Origin: Symsagittifera roscoffensis
Lineage: Eukaryota > Xenacoelomorpha > Acoela > Convolutidae
Assembly: GCF_963678635.1 (NCBI RefSeq)
Contig: NC_087070.1
Span: 21,249,461-21,313,460 of the forward strand
DNA: 64,000 bases
Reading direction: 5' to 3'
Positions 12,800 through 21,770 of the stretch are shown in pieces. A program made the position numbers and the translations under genes. Below the pieces are notes generated by a model. That model made no database searches. It worked only from the letters and a program-made list of their open reading frames with translations, and was not told where the DNA came from. Every line of letters starts with the position of its first letter. The stretch's first letter is position 1.

Positions 12800-13171
12800 T
12801 GGTTTTGCATAGAGAGTTCGACCAGGCTCTGAACTAACTGCTAAAAGACTTTGGTTCCTTGTCGGCAACTAGAGTTTCCGGCACTCCAATTCTGGAAATT
12901 GTGGCAGCCATGCACGTTTTGAACGTCAAATTAGTTCATCGGATAGTTACAATGCAGCAGTCAACCTTTGTGTCGACAACGACCAAGATGTTCCAAGTTT
13001 TGTACCAATTCCATAAGAATTTGTTCCCATGCGCTTGCCTCCGGCCACTTGCAGAAGCTCTTTTTCATGAGACGATCTGTTCTTCTGGCAGATATCACAT
13101 CTAGTGAGAAGTCGTTCCTTGGTGCGTATTGGATGCTTCACCTGCCTTTGAGCACAAATAATGCTATTCAA
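12800..13171 (-). pseudogene. Decayed retroelement integrase fragment
   Basis: Minus-strand translation of 12947-13171 contains CDICQKNRSS, matching the CxxC half of an HHCC integrase zinc finger. After a frameshift, 12841-12930 reads ISRIGVPETLVADKEPKSF, matching the second-Asp block of Ty3/gypsy-type integrase cores (G-x-P-E-T-x-V-x-D). The intervening first-Asp region is garbled. It is a relic, about 370 bp, without RT or LTRs nearby. A related fragment lies at 21580-21770. Confidence 0.55.
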
Positions 13172-13309
13172 AAAACTATACTTTCAAAGTTTTTAAGTAA
13201 ATCAATTGTGTTATCGAGAAAAGTTTCGTTTTATTTCAACTTCTTATGTTCTCAGAGCACCAATTATTTCGTAAATTTGTAAATTTGTAAATTTGAAGAA
13301 CTTCTATTG

Positions 13310-13800
13310 AAACTAAAACGAAGAAGGACATTTGGTTAAAAACACCGCCCAAAGAAATGTTTGAAAGTTGAAGTCGAAAAAGCTATATTTACAGTTGAAC
13401 AAGAAAAAGCACTCAGCACTATAGAATTAGTTATTATCCAAACTCTAAATAAAAACCAAAACTCTATATCTTTCGTTAAGGTTGAAAAGAAACAAAAAAG
13501 GTCGAATAGCACAAGTTTTGACTCTTCTGAAAAAAAAACAATGCCTAAGGAATGTTACATAAAGAACAACAAACAAAGATTGAGCACAAAAAATCTCAAA
13601 ACTTCAAATCTTTTGTATTTTTGTTAAAATTAGTGAAATCGGATGCCCAGTTGGATAATTCGGTATTCGATTGATTTTCAGAGCTTTAACTTCGTTAGTA
13701 AAGTCAATGGTAAAGAAAAGCCTTGTTAGGAGAAGATGGTTTATGATGTGTTTCAGAAAACCAAATCCTGAAGCAAAAGCATTTGTCAAACTAACGTGAA
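13310..13800 (+). repeat. Diverged paralogous segment (mate at 24310-24775)
   Basis: Blocks such as AAGCACTCA, AATAGCACGAGTT-like, GAGCACAAAAAA and GGTTTATGATGT-like occur in the same order here and at 24310-24775. Both lie to the right of related integrase fragments, so a larger ancient duplication containing both is likely. Confidence 0.45.
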
Positions 13801-13869
13801 AGAGAGCAGGAAATTTATTATTTCGAATGTTTAATGGATTAAGCCTTCAAAGGCACTCAAATAGATATT

Positions 13870-14105
13870 TGAAAATTTTGTCGGTCTTTTTTTAGGTCAA
13901 CCAAATTGATATTCTGAGTTCTCCCAAACCACTATAAAGACCCTAATTTGACCAATTTTTCTGCGCTACAGCCAAACTTTTGAAAAAGGCGAAAAAAAAT
14001 TGCGTTTTTAGGCACTTGTTGGGAAATTTCGACCAAAAAATTGCGTTTTTTCGGCGCGCGCTCTCCCCTCAAAATTAGCATAGACTGGCGCCGAAGGGGG
14101 GACTG
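13870..14105 (+). mobile_element. hAT-like MITE fragment (CAGGGGCGGAT family)
   Basis: Internal landmarks of the family are present (CCAAATTGAT, GAGTTCTCCC, GCGTTTTTTCGGCGCGCGCT, CTCAAAATTAG), but neither terminal inverted repeat is preserved. It stops just left of the palindromic element. Confidence 0.6.
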
Positions 14106-14183
14106 CCAATCCTCTGGTAATTATATTATTGAATGAACAAACAAAATGAAACTTAAGCTGCTATGAGGCGCAATGTTTAGGGC

Positions 14184-14187
14184 GTAT
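14184..14187. repeat. Target-site duplication GTAT (left copy)
   Basis: GTAT lies directly before the 5' LTR and is repeated at 20971-20974 after the 3' LTR. The uninterrupted right arm of the palindrome shows the empty-site sequence with a single GTAT (as ATAC at the matching place). Confidence 0.85.
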
Positions 14188-14597
14188 TGGAACCAGATAT
14201 AAACTATATTTATTCTTCGGTTATAAATTGAATATTTTATCACTATAAAAAATTTAATATTAACCAATTACGATCCATCTAACTAACAAACCACTTATTT
14301 GTAAGTGCTGAAATTACTTGTAATTTCAGCACCAGAGAGATTTGAATTTAACTTAGAAATTAGTTACCTCTCCCAGAGATCTTTAGCAATCGCAATAAGC
14401 CAGTATACTCTAGATCTATTGAGCCTAGCAGAGACTAGTTAAACACCATGAGACTAGTAGATATAAGAGTAAGACTAGGATCGGTATTAGACTAAGGAGT
14501 TGCACGAATCTAACAGGCCGAAAATAAGATAGCGTGACGAACAGACGGTGTACCCTATCCGAAATGACTCTATGAGTTACACCTCGAACCTAACTCA
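14188..14597 (+). repeat. 5' LTR of element 1
   Basis: 410 bp, TGGAACCAG...CTAACTCA, i.e. TG...CA ends. It contains a conserved hairpin at 14305-14332 and a TATAAA-like AT-rich stretch near 14240. The 3' LTR is the direct-repeat mate. Confidence 0.95.
14305..14332 (+). promoter_or_regulatory. LTR hairpin (13-bp stem, 2-nt loop)
   Basis: GTGCTGAAATTAC pairs perfectly with GTAATTTCAGCAC around TT. The same hairpin occurs in all four LTRs of the window, and in element 2 the stem reads GAAACTAC/GTAGTTTC, a compensatory pair change. This suggests an RNA structure in the LTR transcript, perhaps for packaging, poly(A) control or translation. The function is inferred. Confidence 0.6.
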
Positions 14598-14599
14598 TC

Positions 14600-16963
14600 T
14601 TTTCTAATTTTTTCCGAACAACATACAAATCCATCCCCTCGTACAGGACCTCAGGATTTGTTAGTAACACACTATGATTGTGAAGAAAACGAACAAAAAA
14701 CACTACACAAATACGCTATAAACCAAATTACACAATGCGAATCCGAACCACAAGCCATAGAAACAACAAATATAGTAGCTACACTATACTCAAAAACCCG
14801 ATCAACAACTTTAACAGGATACAAATTTACAGCAACATTTTCCGAAAAGAAAGTACATTGCTCGCAAGTCTCAAACGGAAATAAAAACCGACTAGACCAC
14901 GAATCTTTCTATCTAAGTAATATAGAAAGATTACTATATCTTAACCCTCAAGACTGTAAGAATGAACTTAGACCACTAAACTTAACACAAAACAACGGAA
15001 TGAATAGAAAACTAGTAAATTTTCAAGTTTTCTCAGACTTAGCACATCAAGCAGAACTTGAGAAACACCAAGGTCACATTAGACTAGACAGAAATTTCTC
15101 CTTTCATGGAACACACGGAAGACTGGCATACGATATAAATGATTATTACTGGATACCATATATAGGTATCAATAATCCCTCAAATTGCAAAGCAGATACA
15201 AAATATTAAGGATATCAAGAAATAATGTTTTTTGATTGGAAAATACAACTTGAAAAAGTACAACTAAAACGAGATTTAAAATACGATACCATTCTTTACC
15301 AAGGCATTCGACTTCCTTGCAAAAATTACCAAGGATACTGCGATCCTACAATACGCACACAAGCAACCATTGTATGGTTTCCTGAAGAAACATGCACAGT
15401 TTTTCAAGTCGCAAAAATACACGCTAGAGTGATTGAATTTCACCAAAAATATTTTATTGAATCAATCCCATTTGAAGAAGTCAAACCTGATCAAATCAGA
15501 CACAATAACGCCAAATTTAGAAATCTCCACAATATAGAGAATAAACTAACACGATTTCAAATATACCCGGAAACAGAACTAGCAGGTAAATATAAAAAAC
15601 CACTTTACAAAACACAGTACTCAGAAATCCTTGTTGAATACGAACACGGTTTCAACATGAATACAGGACATCTAATTGTAGACCCCATGGCCACATCTCA
15701 TTCATTTACCGACGGAAACCCTTACGTTTCAGTAAAATTTCAGAAAAACATAGGAAGAACACGATTACAAGAACTATCACTCATGAACCGCAATGAACTA
15801 TCCTTATTTTGCCGCAATTCACTATGATATACAATTAGACATGAAACTAGATTACACAATAAGCAGAATTTTTCAAGAAATGTTACTCTCAGAATTAGAA
15901 ACACTACACCAATTATGTGAACTTGAAAGAAGACAAAATCTACAGTCACTAGCACTAGCAGTCCTCAAAATACCATATGCAGGATTTTTCTTATCCGCAC
16001 ATAGATCAAATTTTAATGATTATGAAGGAAATATTTTATGGTATTACACTTGTACCAAAAAAATATCACCCTTATACGTTTTTGAAGATAAAAGATGTTA
16101 CAAAAGAATCCCCATATTCTACAAAAATAAAGTATATTTTGTTGATACACTCTTAAGACGAACAAATTTTTGGGACACAGCAGTACCATGTGGATCAGAA
16201 AAAAGCCACAATGTTGTACAATTAAAGCCCGACGAAGATAAATACTATCTACTAACACCATACCTGACATTAATGCCACCATTAAAAAAGTTTTCACCTG
16301 AAATCATTCGAGCTATAGCCCGTATTCCAAATATCGATTTACAATCGATAGGTATATATTCTAAATCCGATATACAACATCACATTATAGAACACAACAG
16401 TTTCAAGAATTATTAACACAAATGGACACTATACAACGACAATCAATAGACCAAAATTTAAGAAAACTTGCAGAAACAGCAGGATTTTCAGAGATTTATA
16501 CACAAGACTGCAGTGGATATTTTAAAGATATCAAAGACTACATATATTTAAATGGTAAAAAATATAGACCACAAGATATTTCACCCATTAATATTTTCAA
16601 TTTTGTAACCCTGAAAACGAAATCCATGCCTTTCTAGGATGGCCATATTACATCTTAGAAAGATTGACTATCTTATACGCAATGTTTAATTTTATTGGAT
16701 TTCTTTTCTCATTACTACAAGGAATCTATAACACATGCGCATTACATACACAAGTAAACCGACAAGCCAGCGTAGCACGCATATTATTTGCAGGATTTTT
16801 TGGAATATTTTTATCATCAATAAACAAAATCCTCCTAGATGCTCAAATTAAAGAATACAATACAAAACTATCAACGAATCCCAACAAATACGATGACTCA
16901 ACTAATAACACAAACAATTACCTACGGCACCCCATTTGCCAAATAATCATCTTTTGTCTTTAG
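14600..16963 (+). pseudogene. env: Broken envelope-like region
   Basis: Five successive plus frames form one decayed gene: up to 15209 (open from near the LTR, no ATG needed), 15225-15827 in the same frame after one stop, 15793-16416 after a frameshift, then 16422-16637 and 16664-16963 after two more shifts. The first part is cysteine-bearing and Asn-rich. The last part has two hydrophobic segments, around ILYAMFNFIGFLFSLLQGIY and VARILFAGFFGIFLSSI, typical of a membrane anchor close to the C terminus. The position matches an env placed behind pol and before the 3' end, and the overall character resembles env-like proteins of animal Ty3/gypsy elements. The N terminus and any signal peptide are lost with the gag-pol deletion. 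It is non-functional as it stands. Confidence 0.6.
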
Positions 16964-17046
16964 TCTCACGAAAGTTTCGAAATTTAGCGATCACAAACCC
17001 CTAAAACTTAAGACCCAGCCACATACAAAGCCCCATCCAACATATA

Positions 17047-17247
17047 GTGACACAACCCCCGCCAATTGACGACACATACGAACAAATCATTGAACAGCCC
17101 CATACTACCACTTTTCAGTCTCAAAATAATCATTTTTTAGCCAACGATGAGCAGACAAATTGGATCACTCCACCGATCAAACTCCCACCCAGCCAACCTC
17201 CAAAATCCACTCCGTATTATCCCACTTTTTGCTTTTCCGCCACCTAA
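17047..17247 (+). CDS. Proline-rich short frame before ORF X
   Basis: This frame of 66 codons is rich in Pro, Gln and Thr (for example PPIKLPPSQPPKSTPYYPTF) and starts with GTG rather than ATG. It lies 29 bp before ORF X in another frame. It may be the lost N-terminal part or an upstream exon of ORF X, or simply a remnant of the env tail. No motif was recognised. Confidence 0.3.
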   Translation: MTQPPPIDDTYEQIIEQPHTTTFQSQNNHFLANDEQTNWITPPIKLPPSQPPKSTPYYPTFCFSAT

Positions 17248-17275
17248 TTCACCACAAGCTAACACATAATCAGGC

Positions 17276-18859
17276 ATGAGTTCTGACACTAACTTAGATA
17301 TGAAAATTTATACAACAATTTCACAATTCAAAAATTCTGATATTGAAACCCCCGACGAATTCACCAATTCAGAACCATCCCCTTCTACACATACCCCGAC
17401 CAGCTCAACAACCTTCTCAAAACCCCTTTCCAACCTATACAATCCCATAGCCAACATACATCCCCCCTACACTCCTTCTCAAGTAATCCCAACCTACTAC
17501 TCCCCATTCAATAATGACCGCTCCACCAACAACTCCCCAGATAATATCCAAATTTCCGAAGAATTAGATAATTTTATAACACTACAACAACAATTGCTAT
17601 CTCCCCACACCCTAACTATTAACCAATTATCATCAACAATAACATCATCAAATCCACCAACACCTACATCAATTTCAGATTATATTCCATCATTAGCTCA
17701 TTCATCCACTTCAACAGAATCATGCAGTAGTACTAACCGTGCTTATAGAACTTTTAAACGTAAATTCCCAAATCACCCATTCCCATCCAAACCCGGAACC
17801 GCCCCAGAATATATCAACCATCCAGACCACACCATTACGACGAATTTTCTCCAAATAACCCTACCTTTATTTCCTCAATATACACTAAATCAATCCGACC
17901 CTAACCCTGAACCACGTCACTTTGTAGATGAACAAGTATTAATACCAACACTTCATTGGACAGCTTATAATAATTTCACTAACCCCCTTACGCTACCACT
18001 CTATAACACCACTATCGATATTGAAAGAAATAAGGACGAATTATTCAGGTTAACCACAGCACTAACTCCCCGACAATTTACATACGTAGGATATAAAAAA
18101 TTACTAAGAACATTCACTGCACCCCGCGCTAACGACTACTCAATTGAATATTACGATCATAACATCATCCGATCAAATCAATACCAATTTCTTGACGACG
18201 ACAAATTTGCTAATCTACAAATCACAAAAAAGTTTTTTATTAAATCATCATACATTTTCACACTTAACATACTTGATAAAAAGCATGATCACATTATTTC
18301 AGAAGCAGTATCAGACATCCAAGCATATGAATCATTTCACGAAAAATTTCAAACATTTTCACTAATCTTTCACTTCCTGACACCAAAAGAACGCGATTTG
18401 CACTGCTCACATGACAGCATGTTGAGAACTAAGCAAACACATACTTATACTTACTATCGCTTTATCCAAAATCATTTTCATTTACACACACCATCACGGC
18501 AACCTCACCACAGATTTCAATTCATTAGTTCCAAATACGGCTCACCGTTTTTCCTAAACTTCACGTATTGCATTAAAAATACTAACTTTCAAGGCATCCT
18601 CAGAAATTATGATCCCATCACTCAAATGTATATAATTTGTCCCCTCACGAAGACCTTCAACGACGAAGAATCCCGACCCCTGATCATTCCGCATGAATTT
18701 ATTCAACCTATAGAAGTACCCATTTTAGAATTCATCCACAATACTAAATATAATCATGAAATTTATAATCTAATCCAGAACACACCTCATGAATTTGCAG
18801 TAGGCACCGAAGAACTAAAAATCATCAAAGCACTGCAATTGCTTTGGCCACTGTTGTAA
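17276..18859 (+). CDS. ORF X: intact 527-codon post-env protein, unknown function
   Basis: An ATG-started ORF without a single interruption, although the env region just before it has at least four breaks. Residues 1 to about 155 are low complexity, rich in Ser, Thr, Pro and Asn. From about 155 a basic stretch (YRTFKRKFPNHPF) leads into a roughly 370-residue region that looks globular, with many aromatic and charged residues and ending LWPLL. There is no signal peptide, transmembrane segment, zinc knuckle or protease/RT/RNase H/integrase motif. The last about 100 residues are recognisable in element 2 at 51230-51545 (minus) with shared words such as CPLTK, RPLIIPHE, NTPHEF and LELLWPLL/LQLLWPLL. 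That conservation in a diverged copy argues for a real protein. Its place after env resembles accessory genes of complex retroviruses, but I do not recognise the family. Confidence 0.75.
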   Translation: MSSDTNLDMKIYTTISQFKNSDIETPDEFTNSEPSPSTHTPTSSTTFSKPLSNLYNPIANIHPPYTPSQVIPTYYSPFNNDRSTNNSPDNIQISEELDNFITLQQQLLSPHTLTINQLSSTITSSNPPTPTSISDYIPSLAHSSTSTESCSSTNRAYRTFKRKFPNHPFPSKPGTAPEYINHPDHTITTNFLQITLPLFPQYTLNQSDPNPEPRHFVDEQVLIPTLHWTAYNNFTNPLTLPLYNTTIDIERNKDELFRLTTALTPRQFTYVGYKKLLRTFTAPRANDYSIEYYDHNIIRSNQYQFLDDDKFANLQITKKFFIKSSYIFTLNILDKKHDHIISEAVSDIQAYESFHEKFQTFSLIFHFLTPKERDLHCSHDSMLRTKQTHTYTYYRFIQNHFHLHTPSRQPHHRFQFISSKYGSPFFLNFTYCIKNTNFQGILRNYDPITQMYIICPLTKTFNDEESRPLIIPHEFIQPIEVPILEFIHNTKYNHEIYNLIQNTPHEFAVGTEELKIIKALQLLWPLL

Positions 18860-20041
18860 ACTGAAAACATAATACGCATACTAGCAAAACTACTAACTAC
18901 CTCAGACGCGACATTTTTCCACACGGCTTTTTCCCTGACGACTAAAGGTAACTATGAATTTAATAATTTTCAAACTAACTAATTCAAAACAAAAACTAAC
19001 CATTTTATTCAGTAATTTGCATTTTCTTTAGTCTTCACACCACGATCACCTTCAAAACAAGAAAAAACAAATAAAAATGTAAACTCTGTTTTCCATTTTA
19101 AACTCTATTAAACCAATAGCACTAAATGATGCAGTAAAAGTTAATTCGAAGTAGTAATTTAATTTTTAAATTCTTTCCCTAAATGTAGTAAATTTAAATA
19201 CGATGAAAATAAATTTATAGTTTTCAACCCCAACAGCAGTAAAATTTAGCTTTAAAGCAGTAAGTTCCTACAAATGAAATGCAGTACTAACCTTTTCTAT
19301 AACTTCTGTTCAAACGCACAGAAATTCTATCCACAATCGCACAGCTCGCCCACGAAGAATTGTTTAAAATCATGAATTCAAGTTTTAAGTTTGCACTAAC
19401 AACAACTCAAACAAGCAATAACAAGTTTCCACTTTTCCTTTAACCCGGTTGGAATGGAATTATATAAAAACCAAACTAACCAACGCAGCTTACTAAACAC
19501 CATAAACCATAAACTAACAGCATGACTAAGAAAAGAAAACCCACGGTACCCAAACCGGATTAAACCAGCTTAAAACTGGATAATTTATTCTTTTGAAGAC
19601 TATTACCAAGTCTAAAAAAGAAACAATAAAACACCAAAAAGTCGCAAGACAAACCCAAACCAAAAATAATTTTTTTTTTGAGAATAGGACACAACCAACG
19701 AAACAAAAGGAAAACAAACAAATCATATAACAAAAAAAAAACAAAAAAGTTAACACAAAACAGGACCCCTTAAAAAACCAGCACGAAATCATACTCCCCT
19801 TCCTGGCCTAACCCACCAGAGAGGACGTCCTGAGCATGCTCTATAGCCGGCCTAACCCACCGTGCTACATCCACGCTTTCTGACCACATCACTATTTTTG
19901 CCGAGAGGTACTCAAGTGTGAGTAACTCTTCAAAAATAACTGAACTAAAACTAAAACGCTTTTGCGAAAACAATTAATCAAAATCATCACTAAAAATTAG
20001 AACTCACAAAAATTTATAAAATGTAAATTATAATATGCAGT
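18860..20041 (+). other. 3' non-coding region of element 1
   Basis: About 1.2 kb, A/C-rich on the plus strand, with no frame worth calling. Parts align with element 2 near 50750-50870 (shared CACAGCTCGC and CGAAGAATTGTTT blocks), so this is element sequence and not a later insertion. Confidence 0.6.
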
Positions 20042-20409
20042 ACATAGATCACGAACAACCACAAGAACGAGCATCCAAAGACTAGATGACCGCATCCATC
20101 ACACTCAACCTACAGAATGGCTAAATACAACTGACATGCCGCTCACAATCACGACTCATAAAGGATTTAGAGTACGATTTGACTTCGCAGAAAAGGACTT
20201 CATTGAATCAGACCAATGACCACCTCGATGTTCAAGTATACGTACAGATCCGAGTTACAAGGCATCCCCTCCAAACACGATCTTCACGCCATTCCCAGAC
20301 CAGATCGAAACACAGTTCTCCACAGCCAATCAAGAACAGACGGTCATAACAAACCATCTTGAAATCAGATTGATTTCCTTGACAGTCAAAGTCTTTGTCA
20401 AACGATAAC
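20042..20409 (+). pseudogene. ORF Y: small 3' frame with one in-frame TGA
   Basis: A plus frame of about 120 codons runs from about 20042 to a stop at 20407-20409, with a TGA at 20218-20220. At the matching place in element 2 (near 50000, minus) the DNA has TGG, so the stop looks secondary. The segment THKGFRVRFDF corresponds to TLKGFKVWTQH in element 2, with largely conservative codon changes; beyond it the frames disagree. It is a possible second accessory protein, or just conserved 3' sequence. Confidence 0.35.
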
Positions 20410-20550
20410 TAACAACTTCCTATCGATGACTCTAGCTTCCTGGAGCTTTCTTCTCCAAGAACAAAACAGGAAATGATGCTCGTCAAACAACAACGACCAA
20501 CATCCATCCTTCATTACAGATAGAAGATTTAAGATTCAAAACTCTGTAAA

Positions 20551-20561
20551 CCCCGGATGGG
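20551..20561 (+). promoter_or_regulatory. Candidate polypurine tract of element 1
   Basis: CCCCGGATGGG abuts the 3' LTR; element 2 has CCCCGAACGGG at the same place. The conserved CCCCGRAYGGG-type box beside the LTR fits the position of a plus-strand primer, although it is not purely purine. Confidence 0.4.
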
Positions 20562-20970
20562 TGGAACCAGATATAAACAATATTTTTATTTGGTTATAAA
20601 TTGAATATTTTATCACTATAAAATATTTAATATTAACCAATCACGATCCATCTAACTAACAAACCACATATTTGTACGTGCTGAAATTACTTGTAATTTC
20701 AGCACCAGAGAGATTTGTATTTAACTTAGAAATTAGTTACCTGTCCCAGAGAACTTTAGCAATCGCAATAAGCCAGTATACTCTAGATCTATTGAGCCTA
20801 GCAGAGACTAGTTAAACACCCTGAGACTAGTAGATATAAGAGTAAGAGTAGGATCGGTATTAGACTAAGAAGTTGCACGAATCTATCCGGCCGAAAATCA
20901 GATAGCGTGACCAACAGACGGTGTACCCTATCCGAAATTACTCTATGAGTTACACCTCGAACCTAACTCA
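20562..20970 (+). repeat. 3' LTR of element 1
   Basis: 409 bp, mate of the 5' LTR, followed by the target duplication GTAT at 20971-20974. The hairpin is at 20678-20705. Confidence 0.95.
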
Positions 20971-21579
20971 GTATATCGAGCTCAACCCCTAAGAAGCTAA
21001 TCTCAGTTCGGTTCTAGGTCCTGGCCGATTTGGATTGAGGAAAATTCAAACAGTTGACCAAAAATCCTCAACTCCGCCGAGTTTTATTGTTTCACCGAAA
21101 TTAGGGTTATTTATTGTACATGCTTTGCAATTGGGTATAGTCTATAAAATTTTAGCAAAGCATGTACAATAAATAACCCTAATTTCGGCGAAACAATAAA
21201 ACTCGGCGGAGTTGAGGATTTTTGGCCAACGGTTGAGTTTTCCTCAATCCAAATCGGCCAGGACCTAGAACCGAACTGAGACTAGCTGCTTAGAAGTTGA
21301 GCTCGATATACGCCCTAAACATTGCGCCTCATAGCAGCTTAAGTTTCATTTTGTTTGTTCATTCAACAATATAATAAGAAGTAATTACAAGAAGATTGGC
21401 TGCGCTGTATTAGAGCCTTTTTTTGCATTAAAATTTTTTAAATTAAATGATCAAAGAGTTCGTTTTTGATCATTTGATCAAAACGTTTCATGATGCTAAT
21501 TGATTATGAATTCTAGGACTTACTTCTAAATCAGCTCATTATATCCAAAAACTGCTCAACATGGATCAGTCTCTGAAAT

Positions 21580-21770
21580 AATGCCAACAAACACGATTTC
21601 CTTGCTGGCTACTAGAGTTTTTGACGCCCCAATTCTGGCGAAGATGGCTGGTCATTGAAGAATGCTGATCTTTGTTTCTGGCAGAGATCAATCTAGTGAA
21701 AAATTGTTCCTTATATTGTCATGCCAGGCCATAATTCAAGTGGCATGTGGCCAGTTTTCTTGAATGTGTA
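21580..21770 (-). pseudogene. Second decayed integrase fragment
   Basis: Minus translation reads IFARIGASKTLVASKE, aligning with ISRIGVPETLVADKE at 12841-12930; the catalytic Asp codon has become Ser. The DNA flanks (CTGGCAGAGATCAATCTAGTGA versus CTGGCAGATATCACATCTAGTGA, in part) also match. About 90 bp present in the first copy is missing. Confidence 0.45.

Larger units (their letters stand above)
14188..20970 (+). mobile_element. LTR retroelement 1 (env-bearing, gag-pol deleted)
   Basis: The element is 6,783 bp, bounded by 410/409-bp LTRs starting TGG and ending CA and by a GTAT target duplication. Directly behind the 5' LTR the sequence runs into an env-like reading frame; there is no primer-binding site, gag, protease, RT or integrase. 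Behind env lie a proline-rich frame, ORF X (527 codons, intact) and a small broken frame. By eye the LTRs differ at about 20 positions, roughly 5%. LTR and 3' sequences match element 2 (49256-63892), placing both in one Ty3/gypsy-type, retrovirus-like family. It can only move with proteins supplied by another copy, if at all. Confidence 0.9.
14121..21375. mobile_element. Long palindromic (foldback) element, interrupted by an LTR retroelement
   Basis: The left arm is 14121-14187 plus 20971-21128 and the right arm is 21155-21375, separated by a 26-nt spacer (21129-21154). Excluding the duplicated target site, each arm is about 221 bp and the arms are roughly 95% identical by eye. The innermost bases are CATGCTTTGC and GCAAAGCATG. 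No coding sequence is present, so this is either a non-autonomous foldback/MITE-type transposon or a hairpin-forming repeat. A diverged single-arm fragment lies at 27300-27410. The LTR element is inserted in the left arm only, which shows the palindrome is older than that insertion. Confidence 0.75.

Noticed and set aside
19526-19973. Minus frames in the 3' region of element 1
   Set aside because: They run against the element's transcription through A-rich sequence and translate to F/C/L-rich peptides without motifs.
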